Positions 46,330-57,987 are shown, numbered from the stretch's first letter. The stretch is 64,000 nt of DNA from Akebia trifoliata (GCA_017979445.1 CM030715.1:12640187-12704186); one strand, 5' to 3'. Notes: a model not told the origin generated them from the sequence alone. Numbers and translations are program-made.

Positions 46330-46475
46330 AAGTAAAAATAAAATATAAAATATAAAAAATCAGTGGGTCGTTGTTCCGGGGCTGTCGAATTAGTATGTTG
46401 GGCTTAAATGCGGGCTTTTGGGCTGTCGAATTTAACGTTAAATAAGCGCAGAATTTGGGCTTTTTGGACGTAGTG
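46330..46475. repeat. CACTA right terminal and subterminal repeats
   Basis: Read from 46475 leftwards: CACTACGTCCAAAAAGCCC, then three ATTCGACAG copies within about 100 bp. The terminal matches the left end at about 13 of 18 positions. Confidence 0.75.
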
Positions 46476-46922
46476 TAGGTTTATCTAGAGTGGGCTAGAC
46501 ATGGGATTCATCTATTTTTATTTCGAAAAGGTGATCTATGTCTTCTCCCAGCACCTCTCGAACTTATTTAGGTTGGAGGTTTGGGTTCAGCTCAAGATCA
46601 AGTGTCCGAGTTTTTGATTTTTTTGATTTTTTTGTATTTTTAACTGTTTACAGTTTATCCTAATGCGGGTCATGAGTAAGTTGACTCTTTGGTGACTCTC
46701 ATATTTTTCTTTCACAGTTTCTTTCTTTTTTTGATTTTGTTTTGTTTTGTTTTGTTTTATTTCTGTTGACTTGCCTCAGTCTTAGGTTTAAAAAATGAAC
46801 GTGATAGCTCGAACGGGTTGACTAGGGCTGGATAGTTATTTTTAGGATAGCAAAGATGACATTTCGTCATCTCAAGGTCAGATCTCAGGCATAGTATTTC
46901 TTAACAGTGTCAGCATTGATTG
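46476..46922 (-). pseudogene. E2 pol C-terminus and proximal 3' UTR
   Basis: The minus strand from 46922 reads NADTVKKYYA and stops at TGA (46887-46885), completing the integrase end cut by the solo LTR. The following UTR matches E1 at 25745-26130 (for example AAGACATAGATCA…TTTCGAAATAAAAA near 46510-46545). Confidence 0.8.
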
Positions 46923-49065
46923 TGTAGATACGTGATTTCAAGATTACGACGACCACATCTACTAAGGATTGGAGTTGCCACCATTCATATTGTAAGTGGC
47001 TATGAATGGTCACCCGATGTACATTTAAAAAAAATGACATTTTGGCATTTGATGACTCATGATGGATAAGAACTAATCAGACCTTGAGATTCGGGGTAAG
47101 CGGCTCGGTTGGAGAAAAGGGAAGGTGTTAGGCACCCTTTTCTCCCCATCATGTGGTGGTAACCTCAACGAACTTGGTCATTTTGACTAAAAAGAAATGA
47201 AAAATAAAGTGCCACATGTTGTGCATTTGTACCCTAAGTAGGGATTTAATGTCGACTTTAACTTGTAAAGATCACCTCATTGAAGGAGATGATCTTAGAG
47301 GGCATTAGCCTTGAGCATATTGAAAAATGTTGGCCATGGCGATGGATCGATTCTTATGAGTTGAAAAAGATTCAAATACCATTGCCTTAAAACGGTTTAA
47401 AGGGTTTAAAATCAATTTTGTTTAGAAAGTGGTTACAACCCTTATACTTTCGATCGGATCGAAGTCCAATCTACCGGAGATAAGGGAGGGGAGCATTACA
47501 TCTTAGAGGTATTCTAAAATATAAAAAAATAGAGGAGGGAGATAGTATAAGAGGAAAAATGAGAGGGTAGAGAAGAAGAGGGGGGGAATGACTCTGTTGA
47601 CCCACCTTGAAGCTTTCACTTTTGCTTTTCTTCGTCTTCCTTAATGTCTGCTAAGGTCCTTAAGGGTGTGATAATATATTGTTCTTCTTAGAGGATTGAT
47701 GTGAGAATGAAGAAGAGATGATTAGAGAGTAAAGTTTTTTAGTAAGACTTAGTAGACAGAATTAGTAGTGAGAGTTGGGAAGAATTTTCTTTTTTGGGTG
47801 AGAATTGGTAACCTTTTTGGAAAGAGAAGAAGGGGATATTTATATATGTTTGTAGATGGTTTGAGGGATATAATGGGGTGAGAGGTTGGGAAAGTAAAGA
47901 ATTACATAGGTTTTAAAGGTGAGGGTATGAAATTAGGAGTTGGAAAAGGGGTAATTATGTAATGGAGGTAAATGGATTGTATTTTGATCCAAATGGTTTG
48001 GATCTTACCCAAATCATTTGAGTGGAGTGTTTGGTGAGATGAGATGATGGGTGTTTAAGAGGGTGGTTGATTGATTGAATGGTGTTTGGTTTAAAAGAAT
48101 GGAGGGTGTAAGAGGGTGGTTGGGAGGGTGAGGGAGATGGTGACATGTTGCAAGATGTGTGGAGGTTGAGGATTTAGATTTAATTGATGTGAGAGAATGA
48201 GTATTTGATTTGAGAGGATAGGTGTAGGTTTAGATTGTAGAGATGGATTTATAGGAAATGATGATGGTAGATTAGGGAGAGGTATGATGATGATAGGTTA
48301 GGGGAGGTGTGGGGTTAGAGGTGTTTGATTTGAGAGAATAGTGATTAGGGAATTATGAGGGTAGGTTAGGGGGAGGTATGGGTTGGAGGTGTTTGATTTG
48401 AGAGAATGGAAGTTTATAGGGAGTAATGAGGGTAGGTTAGGGGAGGGTGTGGGTTGATGTGATTTTTTAGAGAAAGGTGATGTGGGTAGTTAATTTTTTA
48501 GAGAAAAGTGATGGGGTGGGTGGTTTGATGAGGGAGGTGAGAGGGGGTGATGACATGTGTCACCTTTTGATGATAAAAAAAGTGATTGGTAGATGTGGGT
48601 TGTGGTTTATGGGTTAGGATTGTGGGATGAATTGGATATGGATTTGGGCTTAGGGGCATTGGGCTTGGGTTTTAAGAAATGTAAGGAGTTTTTCGGATTG
48701 GGTCATTTTGGATTGGATTTTTGAAGGTGGGTAGGTTTTAGGTTTTTAGGTGGTGTGGGATTGGATTTAGGTTAGGGGATAAGGTGAGAAATGTATTTTG
48801 TGAGTATTAAGGGTATATGGGCCTTAGGCGGGCTTAGAATTTATTCGGATTCGGACCGAAGTGGTGAGGGGTAAAGAAGGTGTAGGGTAGTTCAAATCCC
48901 TTTGGTGGGTCCCCTAAACCACTGAAAGGTTTTAGGGGCCTCGGTTTGATCAAAATGTCACTTTTCAATGACTTGGTCCCTTAAGGCGTGTTGGCCCATT
49001 TATTTGGAAAATTGGTATTTTTGGACCCTTTCGAGTAGGGGCCCATTCAAATTAAGGTGTCTACA
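46923..49065 (-). repeat. Solo LTR, family C, inserted in E2 integrase
   Basis: A 2,143 bp LTR from TGTAGACACC (49065) to …TATCTACA (46923) on the minus strand. It is flanked by a perfect 5-bp duplication GATTG (46918-46922 and 49066-49070). Removing the LTR and one GATTG rejoins the integrase C-terminal reading (GEVFPQPI, then NADTVKKYYA). TATA-like TATATAAATATCC is at about 47838-47850, GGTGCCTAACACCTTCC-like sequence at 47119-47135 and the internal PBS-like motif at 46971-46982. It is the product of LTR-LTR recombination after insertion. Confidence 0.92.
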
Positions 49066-52000
49066 GATTGGTTGAGGGAAGACTTCTCCATTCATTTCAG
49101 TAAGGATCAGAGTTCTTTCTATCATCACCTTTTGTAAAATAAACGGTTCCTCATAGTTTGGTCGAAATTTTCCTCTAACATCTTCTTGGATTAGTAGAAT
49201 TTTCTTCAAGATAAGGTATCCTAATGAAAACATTCTGGGCTTAATTTTTTTATTGTAAGCACGAGCTATTCGTCGCTCATAGATCTGTCCATGGAAAATG
49301 GCTACAAGGCATTTTTTTTCAATTAGATTTAACTGGTCAAATCAAGCTTGAACCCATTTGACTTCATCCAACTATGTTTTTCTCAAGATTCTGAAAGAGG
49401 GAATCTTGACTTCTATGGGTAAGACTACTTCCATCCCGTATATTAGTGAGTACGGAGTTTTCCTAGTCGAAGTCCTAAACAAGGTTTGATAGGTGTGAAG
49501 TGCAAAAGGCAATATGTCGTACTAATCTTTGTATGTAATTGCCATCTTCTCGATAATTCTTTTAATGTTTTTATTGGCTGCCTCAATGGCTCTGTCCATC
49601 TTAGGTCTGTAAGGTACCGAGTTGTGATGAATGATCTGGAAGTCTTTGTATATCTTTATCATAACCTTGTCTTGAAGTTTTTGACGTTGTCAGTTATTAT
49701 TCCGTTGGGAAGCCCATATCGACAAATGATGTTGTTCTTGACAAACTTCAGGACGTTACTTTTCGTGACATTGGTATAGGATACGACTTTTACATACTTA
49801 GTGAAGTAGTTGATAGCAACTAAGATGAAATGGTGCCCGTTTGCAGCTTTCAGTGAGATCTGTCCAATGACATCTATGCCCCAAAGTGAGAAAGGTCAAG
49901 AGGTGGTCATGTTATGTAGGTCTGAAGGTAGAATATTGATTTTGTTGGCATAAATCTGGTATAGATGGCATTTTCGAACATGTTGATAGCAGTCACTCTC
50001 TATTGTTGTCCAATAATATCTCATCCTCATGATCTTCTTAGCGAGCATGTGACCATTCATATGGGGTCCGCAGACTCCACTATGCACAGTCTCGATCAAT
50101 CGTTTTGCTTTTGCTTCTATCGCGCATCGGAATAGGACTTCGTGATGTGATTTTTTGTACAAAATTCCGATGCTTAGGAAGAATTGACTTGCCGATTTTT
50201 GAAAGGTCCTTCGATCATTTGGTGTTGCATCTGATGGGAGGGTTCAGTCTTCGAGGTAAGCCTTGATGTCCGAGTACCATGGCTTCTCTTCGGATTCTTC
50301 TACTTCAACGAGTAGATAATAGGCTGGCTCATCTTGAATTCTAATTTCAATAGGGTCAATGTTTAGGTATGCCGAAATGCTGATCATGGAGGCGAGTGTA
50401 GCTAGTGCATCTACAACCTGATTCTTAGCTCTCGGTATGTATGTGAACAAAATCTTGTGAAAGTTTGAAGTTAATTCTTCGAGATACTCTTGGTAAGGGA
50501 TCAATTTTTTACTTTCGGGTTTTCTATTCTCAAATCATTTGATAGACTACCAGGCTTGAATCTCCGAATACGTCGATTTTATTTACCTCGAGGTTCAATG
50601 CTGCTTTCAACTCTACTATGCATGCTTCGTATTCTACCTCATTGTTGGAACATTGGAATTTTAATCTGATGGCAATTGGTATGTGGGACCTATTGGGCTT
50701 GATCAAGGTTGCCCCTATTCCGTTCTTTCTCTGGTTCATTGCTCCATCAAAATACATTTTCCAACCCGTTTCTTCATCATCGTCCTCAACTTCAATAAGT
50801 AGTATGGTTTTGTTGGGAAAGTTTGTCTTCAATGGCTTGTAATCGGGCAATGAGTGTTCGGTTAAATGGTCAGCGATGGCCTACCCTTTGATGGTCTTTG
50901 GAATGACATAGGTGATGTCAAACTCAGATAACAATAGTTGCCATTTTGCGATACGACCAGTTAGCGCTAGTTTCTCGAAAAGGTATTTCAGGGGGTCCAT
51001 CATGGCGATTAGCATGGTCGAATAATTAAACAAATAATAACGTTGTCGTTGAGATGCCCACACTAATGCACAACAAGTCTTCTCAAATGTAGAATATTTT
51101 ACTTTATACTCGATAAATTTTTTGTTAAGATAATAGATAACTTGTTCTTTTCACCCTGATTCATCGTGTTGCCTTAGTACACACCCATTGACGTCTCTTA
51201 TACTGAGATGTACATCAACAAAGGTCACCTCGACATGGGAGGGACCAAAACTGGTAGGTTTAACAGATATTGCTTAATCTTGTCGAATGCTTCCAACAAT
51301 CCTTGTTCCACTTCTTTAATGTATTCTTTCTGAGTAGCTTGAAGACTGGCACACAAATAGGTGTGAGTTGAGCAATAAATCGATTGATGTACTGTATTCT
51401 CCTTAGAATAGCTCTAACATCTCTTTCTAAAATGGGAGCTTTCATCTCGATGATATATTTGGTCTTTGTTGGATCTATCTCGATACCTCTCCTGTTGATG
51501 TTACCTTGCATACACATTTTATTGGGTTGAGCCTTAAATTATACTTCCATAGTCGATCGAACAACTTCTTGAGATTTACCAGATAACCTTTCCTATGTCG
51601 GATTTAGCGATCATGCGTAAACCTCCATATCTTATGGATCATGTCGTGGAATAATGTGGTCATCGCACGTTGATAAGTTGGCCTTGCGTTCTTTAACCAG
51701 AATGACATGATTTTGTAATAGAAAGTGCCCTAGGGTGTGATTGAATACAGTCTTTTCCTGGTCTTCTTCTGTCATTTTTATATCGTTATAACCTGAGAAA
51801 TCATCCATGAATGAGAACATGTCGTGTCCTATTGTATTGTTGACTAGAATGTTGATATGTGGTAGCGGGAAGTCATCCTTAGGAATGGCTTTGTTCTCCC
51901 GATAGTCAACACACATTCATACCTTCCCATCTTTCTTAGGTATTGGGATGACGTTGGCTAGCCACTCGGGATAGGTAGAAACTACAAGGAATCTTGCTTG

Positions 52001-52440
52001 GAATTGCTTCATGACCTCATCATTGACCTTGAGGGTCCATTCTAGCTTCAGTCTTTTCAATTTTTGCTTGATTGGTTTGCTTTTAGGAGTGATTGATAGT
52101 TTGTGAACAACAAGATCTGTGTCTAACCCAGACATATCTCTATATGACCATGCAAAGACATCTTAATAATTTTGTAAGAGTTCGACTATTTTTTCTTTTT
52201 GCTGCTATGTTAATAAGATTTCGATATTGACGATTCATGAGTCTTCTTCGATACCAATATTGATTGAATCTATATCCTCAATGTTCGGTTGAACACCTTT
52301 CTCATGACGTTCTACCAAGTCTTTGATTTTCTTAGGTAGGACTCCATTTTGTCCTCATACTTTTATTCGATCCCCATGAGGTCGAAGTCGAGTTCGAGAT
52401 CAAATCATATTCGTTCCTTTCGAATTCTATTTTATCTGGG
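49066..52440 (-). pseudogene. E2 pol remnant (RT, RNase H, archaeal RNase H, integrase)
   Basis: Minus-strand pieces in order: linker and MSGLDTDLVVHKL (about 52135), MCVDYRENKAIPKDDFPLPH (51916), FMDDFSGYNDIKM, RT thumb and connection (51517-51260), RNase H LFEKLALTGRIAKWQLLLSE (about 50970), archaeal RNase H YFDGAMNQRKNGIGA and VFGDSSLVVYQM (50760-50535), and integrase zinc region HSGVCGPHMNGHMLAKKIMR (about 50090) to the C-terminal domain (49233-49066). A net loss of about 8 bp near 51615 removes the YVDD codons. Many stops and frameshifts. It is clearly related to E1 pol. Confidence 0.85.
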
Positions 52441-53107
52441 TACTTATTTTATTGAAACAAATCCCTTGAAAACTTTTTTTAAAATTTTTAAAAAAATATA
52501 TTTTTTTTTATTTTTGCAATTTTGAAAGGTTTTTTATTTTTTATTTTTTTTGTTTTTTGAGACATTTTTAATTTTTTTTTATTTTTGAGGAATATTTGTT
52601 TCTTGTTGTTTTTTGGATATCTAAGATAAGAAAATAATCATGCAAATTCATTAGTAAAGATAGGGATCCCTCAAAATAGTTTTTCCTCAAGGATGAGGGC
52701 TCGTTATGATCCTCGAGAAAATTAGATTTGTCTAACAACATTTTTTTTTATGTTGATGCAACCTCAAAGGTTAAAAGGAATTCTTTCCAAATGTGCAAGA
52801 CTTCCTTTTCTCTGATGGATCAGGCGAAGTAAAAAGGTGGTTCTCTTGGTGGTTCGGAGATGACCATTACCTCCGCCTGGCTACTATCATAGTGGGGTAA
52901 TGTTCCCTTCCAAGCTTGGTGGATGATGATTGATACCCAGTCGAGTTTGATGGAAAAACAGGATTCATTCTTTTTGCTTACAATGACTTCCACTTTTGCA
53001 AGTTCTCTTGTTGTCTCTCATAGACTCTCGTTGGAATTCCCATTCAATAGGACGTCAATGCCTTCCATGAGGGAGGGTCAGGACTCAACAACTGAGTCTT
53101 CTTGATA
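52441..53107 (-). other. E2 spacer upstream of pol
   Basis: T-rich repeats at 52480-52620 and a region at 52640-52900 corresponding to E1 21830-22090. No gag or protease signature. The PBS is missing because the spacer joins directly to the middle of the 5' LTR near 53108. Confidence 0.5.
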
Positions 53108-53703
53108 GGGAAAGGGCACATCACATCTTAAGTCTTTCTAAAATAAAAATAAAAGAGGTAAGAGGGGAAGGTAGAAGAGAAAAATGGAGAAAGGAGAGAG
53201 ACAGGGGTACAATGCTTCCTTTTACTCACCTTAAGGCCTTAGCTTGATCCTTCTTTCTTTCCTTCCTTCTTCTTCTATGCTTTATCTTTCTTTGAAATCT
53301 TAGTAAATTGTGAGAATAGATTTTTTAGAATAGGTGAAGTAAGGGGAGTAAAGGAGAGTTGAGAGAATTCTTTTTTTTTTTTTTTTTTTTTTAGACGTAG
53401 ACTTGGTACCCATTTTGGAAGGTGGGGAGAAGGGGTATTTATAAGGATGGAGGGTTACTTTTGAAGGTAAGATGGGGTGAAAAGTTAGAAGAGTAGAGAA
53501 TGACATGGGATTTGAGGATGAGAAGTGTGAAAGTTGGAGTTGGGATGAGGGTATTTGTGGAAGGGAGGTAAATGGATAGTTTTTTATCCAAATGGTTTGG
53601 ATCCTCCCCAACCCATTTGGATTGAGTATTTGGTGAGGTGAAATGATGAGGTGTTTGGTTGGAAAAATGGGATTGAGTGTTAGTTGGGATGAGAATGTGT
53701 GGT
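53108..53703 (-). repeat. E2 5' LTR fragment (family C)
   Basis: Aligns with 47500-48130 of the solo LTR, including a TATA-like CTTATAAATACCCC at about 53433-53446 (minus) and a T-tract near 53370-53391. The right side is cut by the family A LTR at 53704. The 156-codon minus frame here is an artefact. Confidence 0.7.
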
Positions 53704-55448
53704 TGAAAGCGCCCTCGATCAGCGGGGTGCGCGAATCCACTTTTGACCCTTGAGATTTAGGAGTCGCCACCTAGTTATTAAGGTCTAGGAACCAAACTGA
53801 CTCTAAAAAAAGGCAAACTAATCTACGAAAGAAAAAAAAAGGTCCGGGGATCACGTTACGGGGTTGGAAGGTGTTAGGTACCAACCCCGCCCGGCCAAAG
53901 TCGGTCTCTACTAACTTCCCAAATAAATTACATTGCTAAAAAAAACCTAAATAATGATAAAAAAAAGATTATACCTTTCCGATAGCAAAGACTTTGTTCC
54001 CTCAGATCCGACAAAAATTACTCCTTGTACCGTACTCCCTTGCTTCGTTTTGTCTCCGGATTTGATTTCGGATCTCCGAGGTAAGGTATCTCCTTTTTTT
54101 TATTCGGACTCTTCGAGTTTATTATGGATTTTGAAGTGTTTTTGGAGGGCTTTTGGGTGTTCTTTAGGCTAAAATCGAAGGAGGGATGTTAGGTAAGGAA
54201 TTGGGGCTCCAAAACTAGGGTTTATGGGAGACTAAGGGGGCTTTTAGACCTACTTCTCTTAGGATTTATGATTTGATACGAAAATAGGGTGTGAGCACCT
54301 CTATTTATAGATTTTTTTAGGGGTTGATTTTGATAGAGTTAGTGTTTAATTAGAGTTCTTTTAATTAGAGTTGTGTTTTAGTTAGAATTGTTTTAGGTAG
54401 AATTGTGTTTTAATTAGAATTTTTTTAGGTAGAATTATTTTTTAGTTAGAACTCTATTAGATAGAGTTATTATTTAATTAGAACTCTATTATGATTTTGA
54501 CTTTTGGTCTTATTTGATTGACTTTTAATATTTTGACTTTAGTCATAATTGATTGACTTTTAATATTTTGACTTTAGTCTTGCTTAATTGACTTTAATTT
54601 TGACTTTAGTCTCACTTGATTGACTTTAATACCTTGACCTTAGTCTTGCTTGATTGACTTTAAATTTTTGGAAACCCCCCCTCTAAAATATCTTTAATTC
54701 TTTGGACCCCCAAATGGAGGGGTCCTTAAAGAAATATCTCACGAACCCTCAATAATTTTACTTGAAAATCCGATTGATTGATTTTTCTAATTCAAAATTT
54801 TAAATTAATTTCATTAATATTTCACTTTAATTATTTAATATTTTATTTATTAATTTCAAAATTTTTAATTATGAAAATTGTGAAATTACCTGTTTTGCCC
54901 CTAGAGAGGACTTTTCGCGTTTTAAGTCGGTTTTTTATGTTCCGGGATGTTTTAGAATCGATTTTTCGTAAGGAATTCAATGGAAATATTGGTTTGTGTC
55001 GTTTATGAAATATTTTTGTGTGAAATGATTGTGAACTTTATGAGGGGCATTTTCGTAATTTTGTCAAATTTTGTGAAAATTGACGAAATGATTTAATTGA
55101 TTTCGATTTGTTGTTTTATGTGTTTGAATGAGTTTTCCTAATCGTAACGTAGGCTCTAGGGTTGTTTTGAGGTTAGAGGTATTTTGGTAATTTGATAATT
55201 TTTTAGTGATTTTTATCTTGAAGCTTCTTTTTGGATCTATAAGATGATGATTTCTATGTTTCTGGAGTCGTATTTTCCTAGCGTAGCGTGATTTCTAAGG
55301 TTTTGTCAGTTCGAGATACCTCATCCGGATTTCTGAAACACATCTAGTAACAAAATAAAGCAATGGAATACACATCCATCATTGGGAATCATTACGATCG
55401 GGTTGACGAGTTGATTAATTAGGCGAGTGCAAAAATGGGGTGTCTACA
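53704..55448 (-). repeat. Family A LTR, copy 4 (E3 3' LTR)
   Basis: 1,745 bp, TGTAGACACCCC at 55448 to …CTTTCA at 53704. GGTACCTAACACCTTCC (one base off the conserved form) is at 53866-53882 and the internal PBS-like motif at 53760-53771. A TATA-like CTATAAATAGAGG (minus) lies near 54298-54312. The right neighbour is a polypurine tract, so it is a 3' LTR, unlike copy 1. Confidence 0.88.
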
Positions 55449-55461
55449 GATGCCCCTCTTT
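55449..55461 (-). promoter_or_regulatory. E3 polypurine tract
   Basis: The minus strand reads AAAGAGGGGCATC directly before the LTR start at 55448, nearly the same as the E1 tract. Confidence 0.8.
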
Positions 55462-55839
55462 GACAGAGGATTGAAACAAACTAGATAGCAAATCTATTTT
55501 GGTAGATAGTGCGATATCTGAATGCCAAAGTTAGTGACAGTTCATTTTGCAGCCTGATTTACCAATTCGTCAGGGTGTTCGGATCCTTGAGGGTAAAACT
55601 CTTCCCGAACTAAAAAATTGTCAGGTCCTTGAGTGCAAACTCTCACTGACAGTGTCAGATCCTTGAAGTTTAAAGAATTCTCCCTGACTAAAAAGTGCAA
55701 ATGTGCAAGTGTGCACTGTGTGAAACTGAGTATAATTTGAGCATAATCTAAGCATAAATTGAGCATAATTTGAATATAAACTGATCATAATTGAGCATAA
55801 CTAAGTATAATCTGAGCGTAAATTAATTATAATCCAAGA
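55462..55839 (-). other. E3 3' UTR next to PPT
   Basis: Non-coding. It includes a run of about six GAGCATAATT/GAGCATAAA-type units at 55730-55835 and two CCTTGAG…AACTCTC blocks (55585-55660). Confidence 0.5.
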
Positions 55840-56465
55840 TGACCCTTGACGGCAACTAAGCAAAATCCAAGATAACCCTTGGCGGAAACTGAGCAAAAAA
55901 TCCAAGATACCCCTTGGTGGCAACTGAGCAAAATCTAAGATAACCCTTGGCGGAAACTGAGCAAAATCCAAGATAACCGTTGACGGAAACTGAGCAAAAT
56001 CCAAGATAACCCTTGGCGGCATCTGAGCAAAATCTAAGATAACCCTTGGAGGCAACTTAGCAAAATCCAAGATAACCCTTGGCGGAAACTGAGCAAAATC
56101 AAAGATAACCCTTGGTGAAAACTGAGCAAAATCCAAGATAACCCTTAGCGGAATCTGAGCAAAGTCCAAGATAACCCTTGGCAGAAACTGAGCAAAATCC
56201 AAGATAACTATTGGCGGCAACTAAGCAAAATCCAAGATAACCCTTGGCGGCATCTAAGCAAAATCCAAGATAACCCTTGGCGGCATCTCAGCAAAATCTA
56301 AGATAACCCTTGGCGGAAACTGAGTAAAATCCAAGATAACCATTGGCGGCATCTGAGCAAAATCCAAGATAACCCTTGGCGGCAACTGAGCAAAATCCAA
56401 GATAACCTTTGGTGGTAACTAAGCAAAATCCAAGATAACCTTTGGTGGGAACTGAGCAAAAACTG
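55840..56465 (-). repeat. 33-bp minisatellite in E3 3' UTR
   Basis: About 19 copies of a unit like CTGAGCAAAATCCAAGATAA followed by CCCTTGGCGGAAA. The 33-bp length keeps a frame open on the minus strand (VILDFAQFPPR-type repeats). There is no start context or domain and it lies after pol, so I regard it as non-coding. Confidence 0.85.
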
Positions 56466-57247
56466 GCAGAGGAATGAAAATTTTTTGGGAAAGAATGAAT
56501 GAATTTGGAGAAGACTGATTAGAATGAATTGCATAAATCTGGAAGATAATGAATCTAGAAGAGAAATGATCGATTCCAAAAATGATTGGATCTGAAAAAA
56601 AATCTGGAGAACAAAAGAATGTCATATCTCCTATGTGAGATCCAAAATGCTTTTGTTTGAACCTCAAGGACTTATCAAAAAATTTTATGAATTTAAAACC
56701 TGAGTTTTTATTTCTTTTGAACCTCAAAAGTTTTTCGAAAAAACTATTATCAAGAGGATAACCTTAAATTTGGGCTTCTCATTATCTTTTAGGATTAACA
56801 TTGCTCAAAAACAAAATGCCCCTAGTTTGACAATGATCATGGCCTTGAAAATAATTGAACACATCATAAAAAATACCCCTAGTATAAGAGGGAAAAGTTA
56901 CATTAAAGAAGAAAGAAAATGTCCCTTGTATGAAGGTTTGAAATAATTGATTACCACAAGCACAATAAAGACTCAACTTTTAATTTTGATTAATTTTATT
57001 GAAGGTTTGAGTCAGGCTCAAGAGTACAAAATTATTTCCTTTCGAGACTCATCATAGAATTCACCCTTATTTCCCTTGGTTCACTTGGAGAAGTAAAAAT
57101 TTTCAGATCGATCGTAGACAAGATACTTGTGGCTTCTGAGTCTATGCCTGGTTTAAGCGAAGTATTGAACTTGATTATTCGGACTTCTGATGTTTCAGCT
57201 CGGACCACTCTCAGCTTGGGATTTTCTTCTGTTTTTATTTATTGCTC
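56466..57247 (-). other. E3 3' UTR, middle
   Basis: AT-rich. No gene recognised. Confidence 0.4.
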
Positions 57248-57470
57248 TAACTTTTGCCTTGATCGCCTTTTCGAATTTTCAATCTAGCGAGCTTGCTCTA
57301 GCTTTTGCCTAAATCGCCTTTTCAGGTTTTCGATCTAGCGAGCTTTTTCTTTTTTCTTTACTTTGATTGTTGTCAAAGTTGTCCTTTTAGATTTTCAACC
57401 TTGCGAGCTTGCCTTAATTTTTGCCTAAGTCGCCCTTTTCGAGTTTTCAACTTAGCAGGCTTCATCATTT
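57248..57470 (-). repeat. Short array of about 52-bp units
   Basis: Four degenerate copies of a unit with TTTTGCC…AATCGCCTTTTC…TTTTCGATCTAGCGAGCTT, starting near 57248, 57298, 57364 and 57416. Confidence 0.6.
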
Positions 57471-57987
57471 TTTTTATTTTTTTCTTCTCCTCTGAACTTC
57501 TAGAGTTACTGTCTGATCATGCTTTGCTATCTTCCTTGACTTTTCGTACGGTACTTAGGAGGACTTTTATAGGTAAGCTTAGGACTGGGTATAAAAAGAA
57601 AGGGATTTTGAGGCTCAAAACTCAAATGCCCCTTGTGTGGCATTTCCTTTTCAATTGTTTTCTTTTTCCTTAAATTTTCTTCCCCATTTTGGATTTCTTT
57701 TTCTTTTGAATTTTTTTTTGAATTTTTTTATTGTGTGGGGAACTAGATTTTTTTTATTTTGATGTGGTCGGGCCTGAAGTGACTTCTCAGGTTGCCTATG
57801 TACCCAAGAATTTTGGGATCAGACCAAAACGTAGTTCGAAGCTTCCCTCCCCTAGGTTAGGTGATCGGACTGAGAAAGAAAAAGGCATAATTTTTCTTTT
57901 TGAAAAGGCTGCAAAGGGGTTGAGAGAAGATATGTTGAACTAGGTAACTTGGTAATATAAGGATTGATTCGGCAAAAGATGGCCTCC
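57471..57987 (-). other. E3 3' UTR next to pol
   Basis: T-rich on the plus strand. No gene recognised. Confidence 0.4.

Larger units (their letters stand above)
35370..46475 (-). mobile_element. CACTA (En/Spm-like) transposon carrying host gene fragments
   Basis: An 11.1 kb element with ends CACTATGTGAAAATACCC (35370) and, read from the right, CACTACGTCCAAAAAGCCC (46475). Both ends are followed inward by TTCGACGG/TTCGACAG subterminal repeats. Flanking triplets on the minus strand are CTA and TTA, the 3-bp duplication expected for CACTA elements with one change. Joining the flanks restores colinearity with the 3' UTR of E1. The transposase genes read leftwards from 43483. Fragments of importin-beta, a nucleoside-phosphorylase-like gene, SnRK2, an unknown gene and phosphoglycerate kinase lie inside. 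Confidence 0.85.
33933..53703 (-). mobile_element. E2: old family C Tat-type element, broken by two later insertions
   Basis: Three pieces in minus orientation: 49066-53703 (5' LTR fragment, spacer, pol), 46476-46922 (end of pol and 3' UTR) and 33933-35369 (3' UTR and 3' LTR fragment). The gaps are filled by a solo LTR (46923-49065) and a CACTA element (35370-46475). The pieces join colinearly when compared with E1. Both LTRs are truncated, PBS and PPT are missing, and pol is full of stops. It is dead. Confidence 0.82.
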
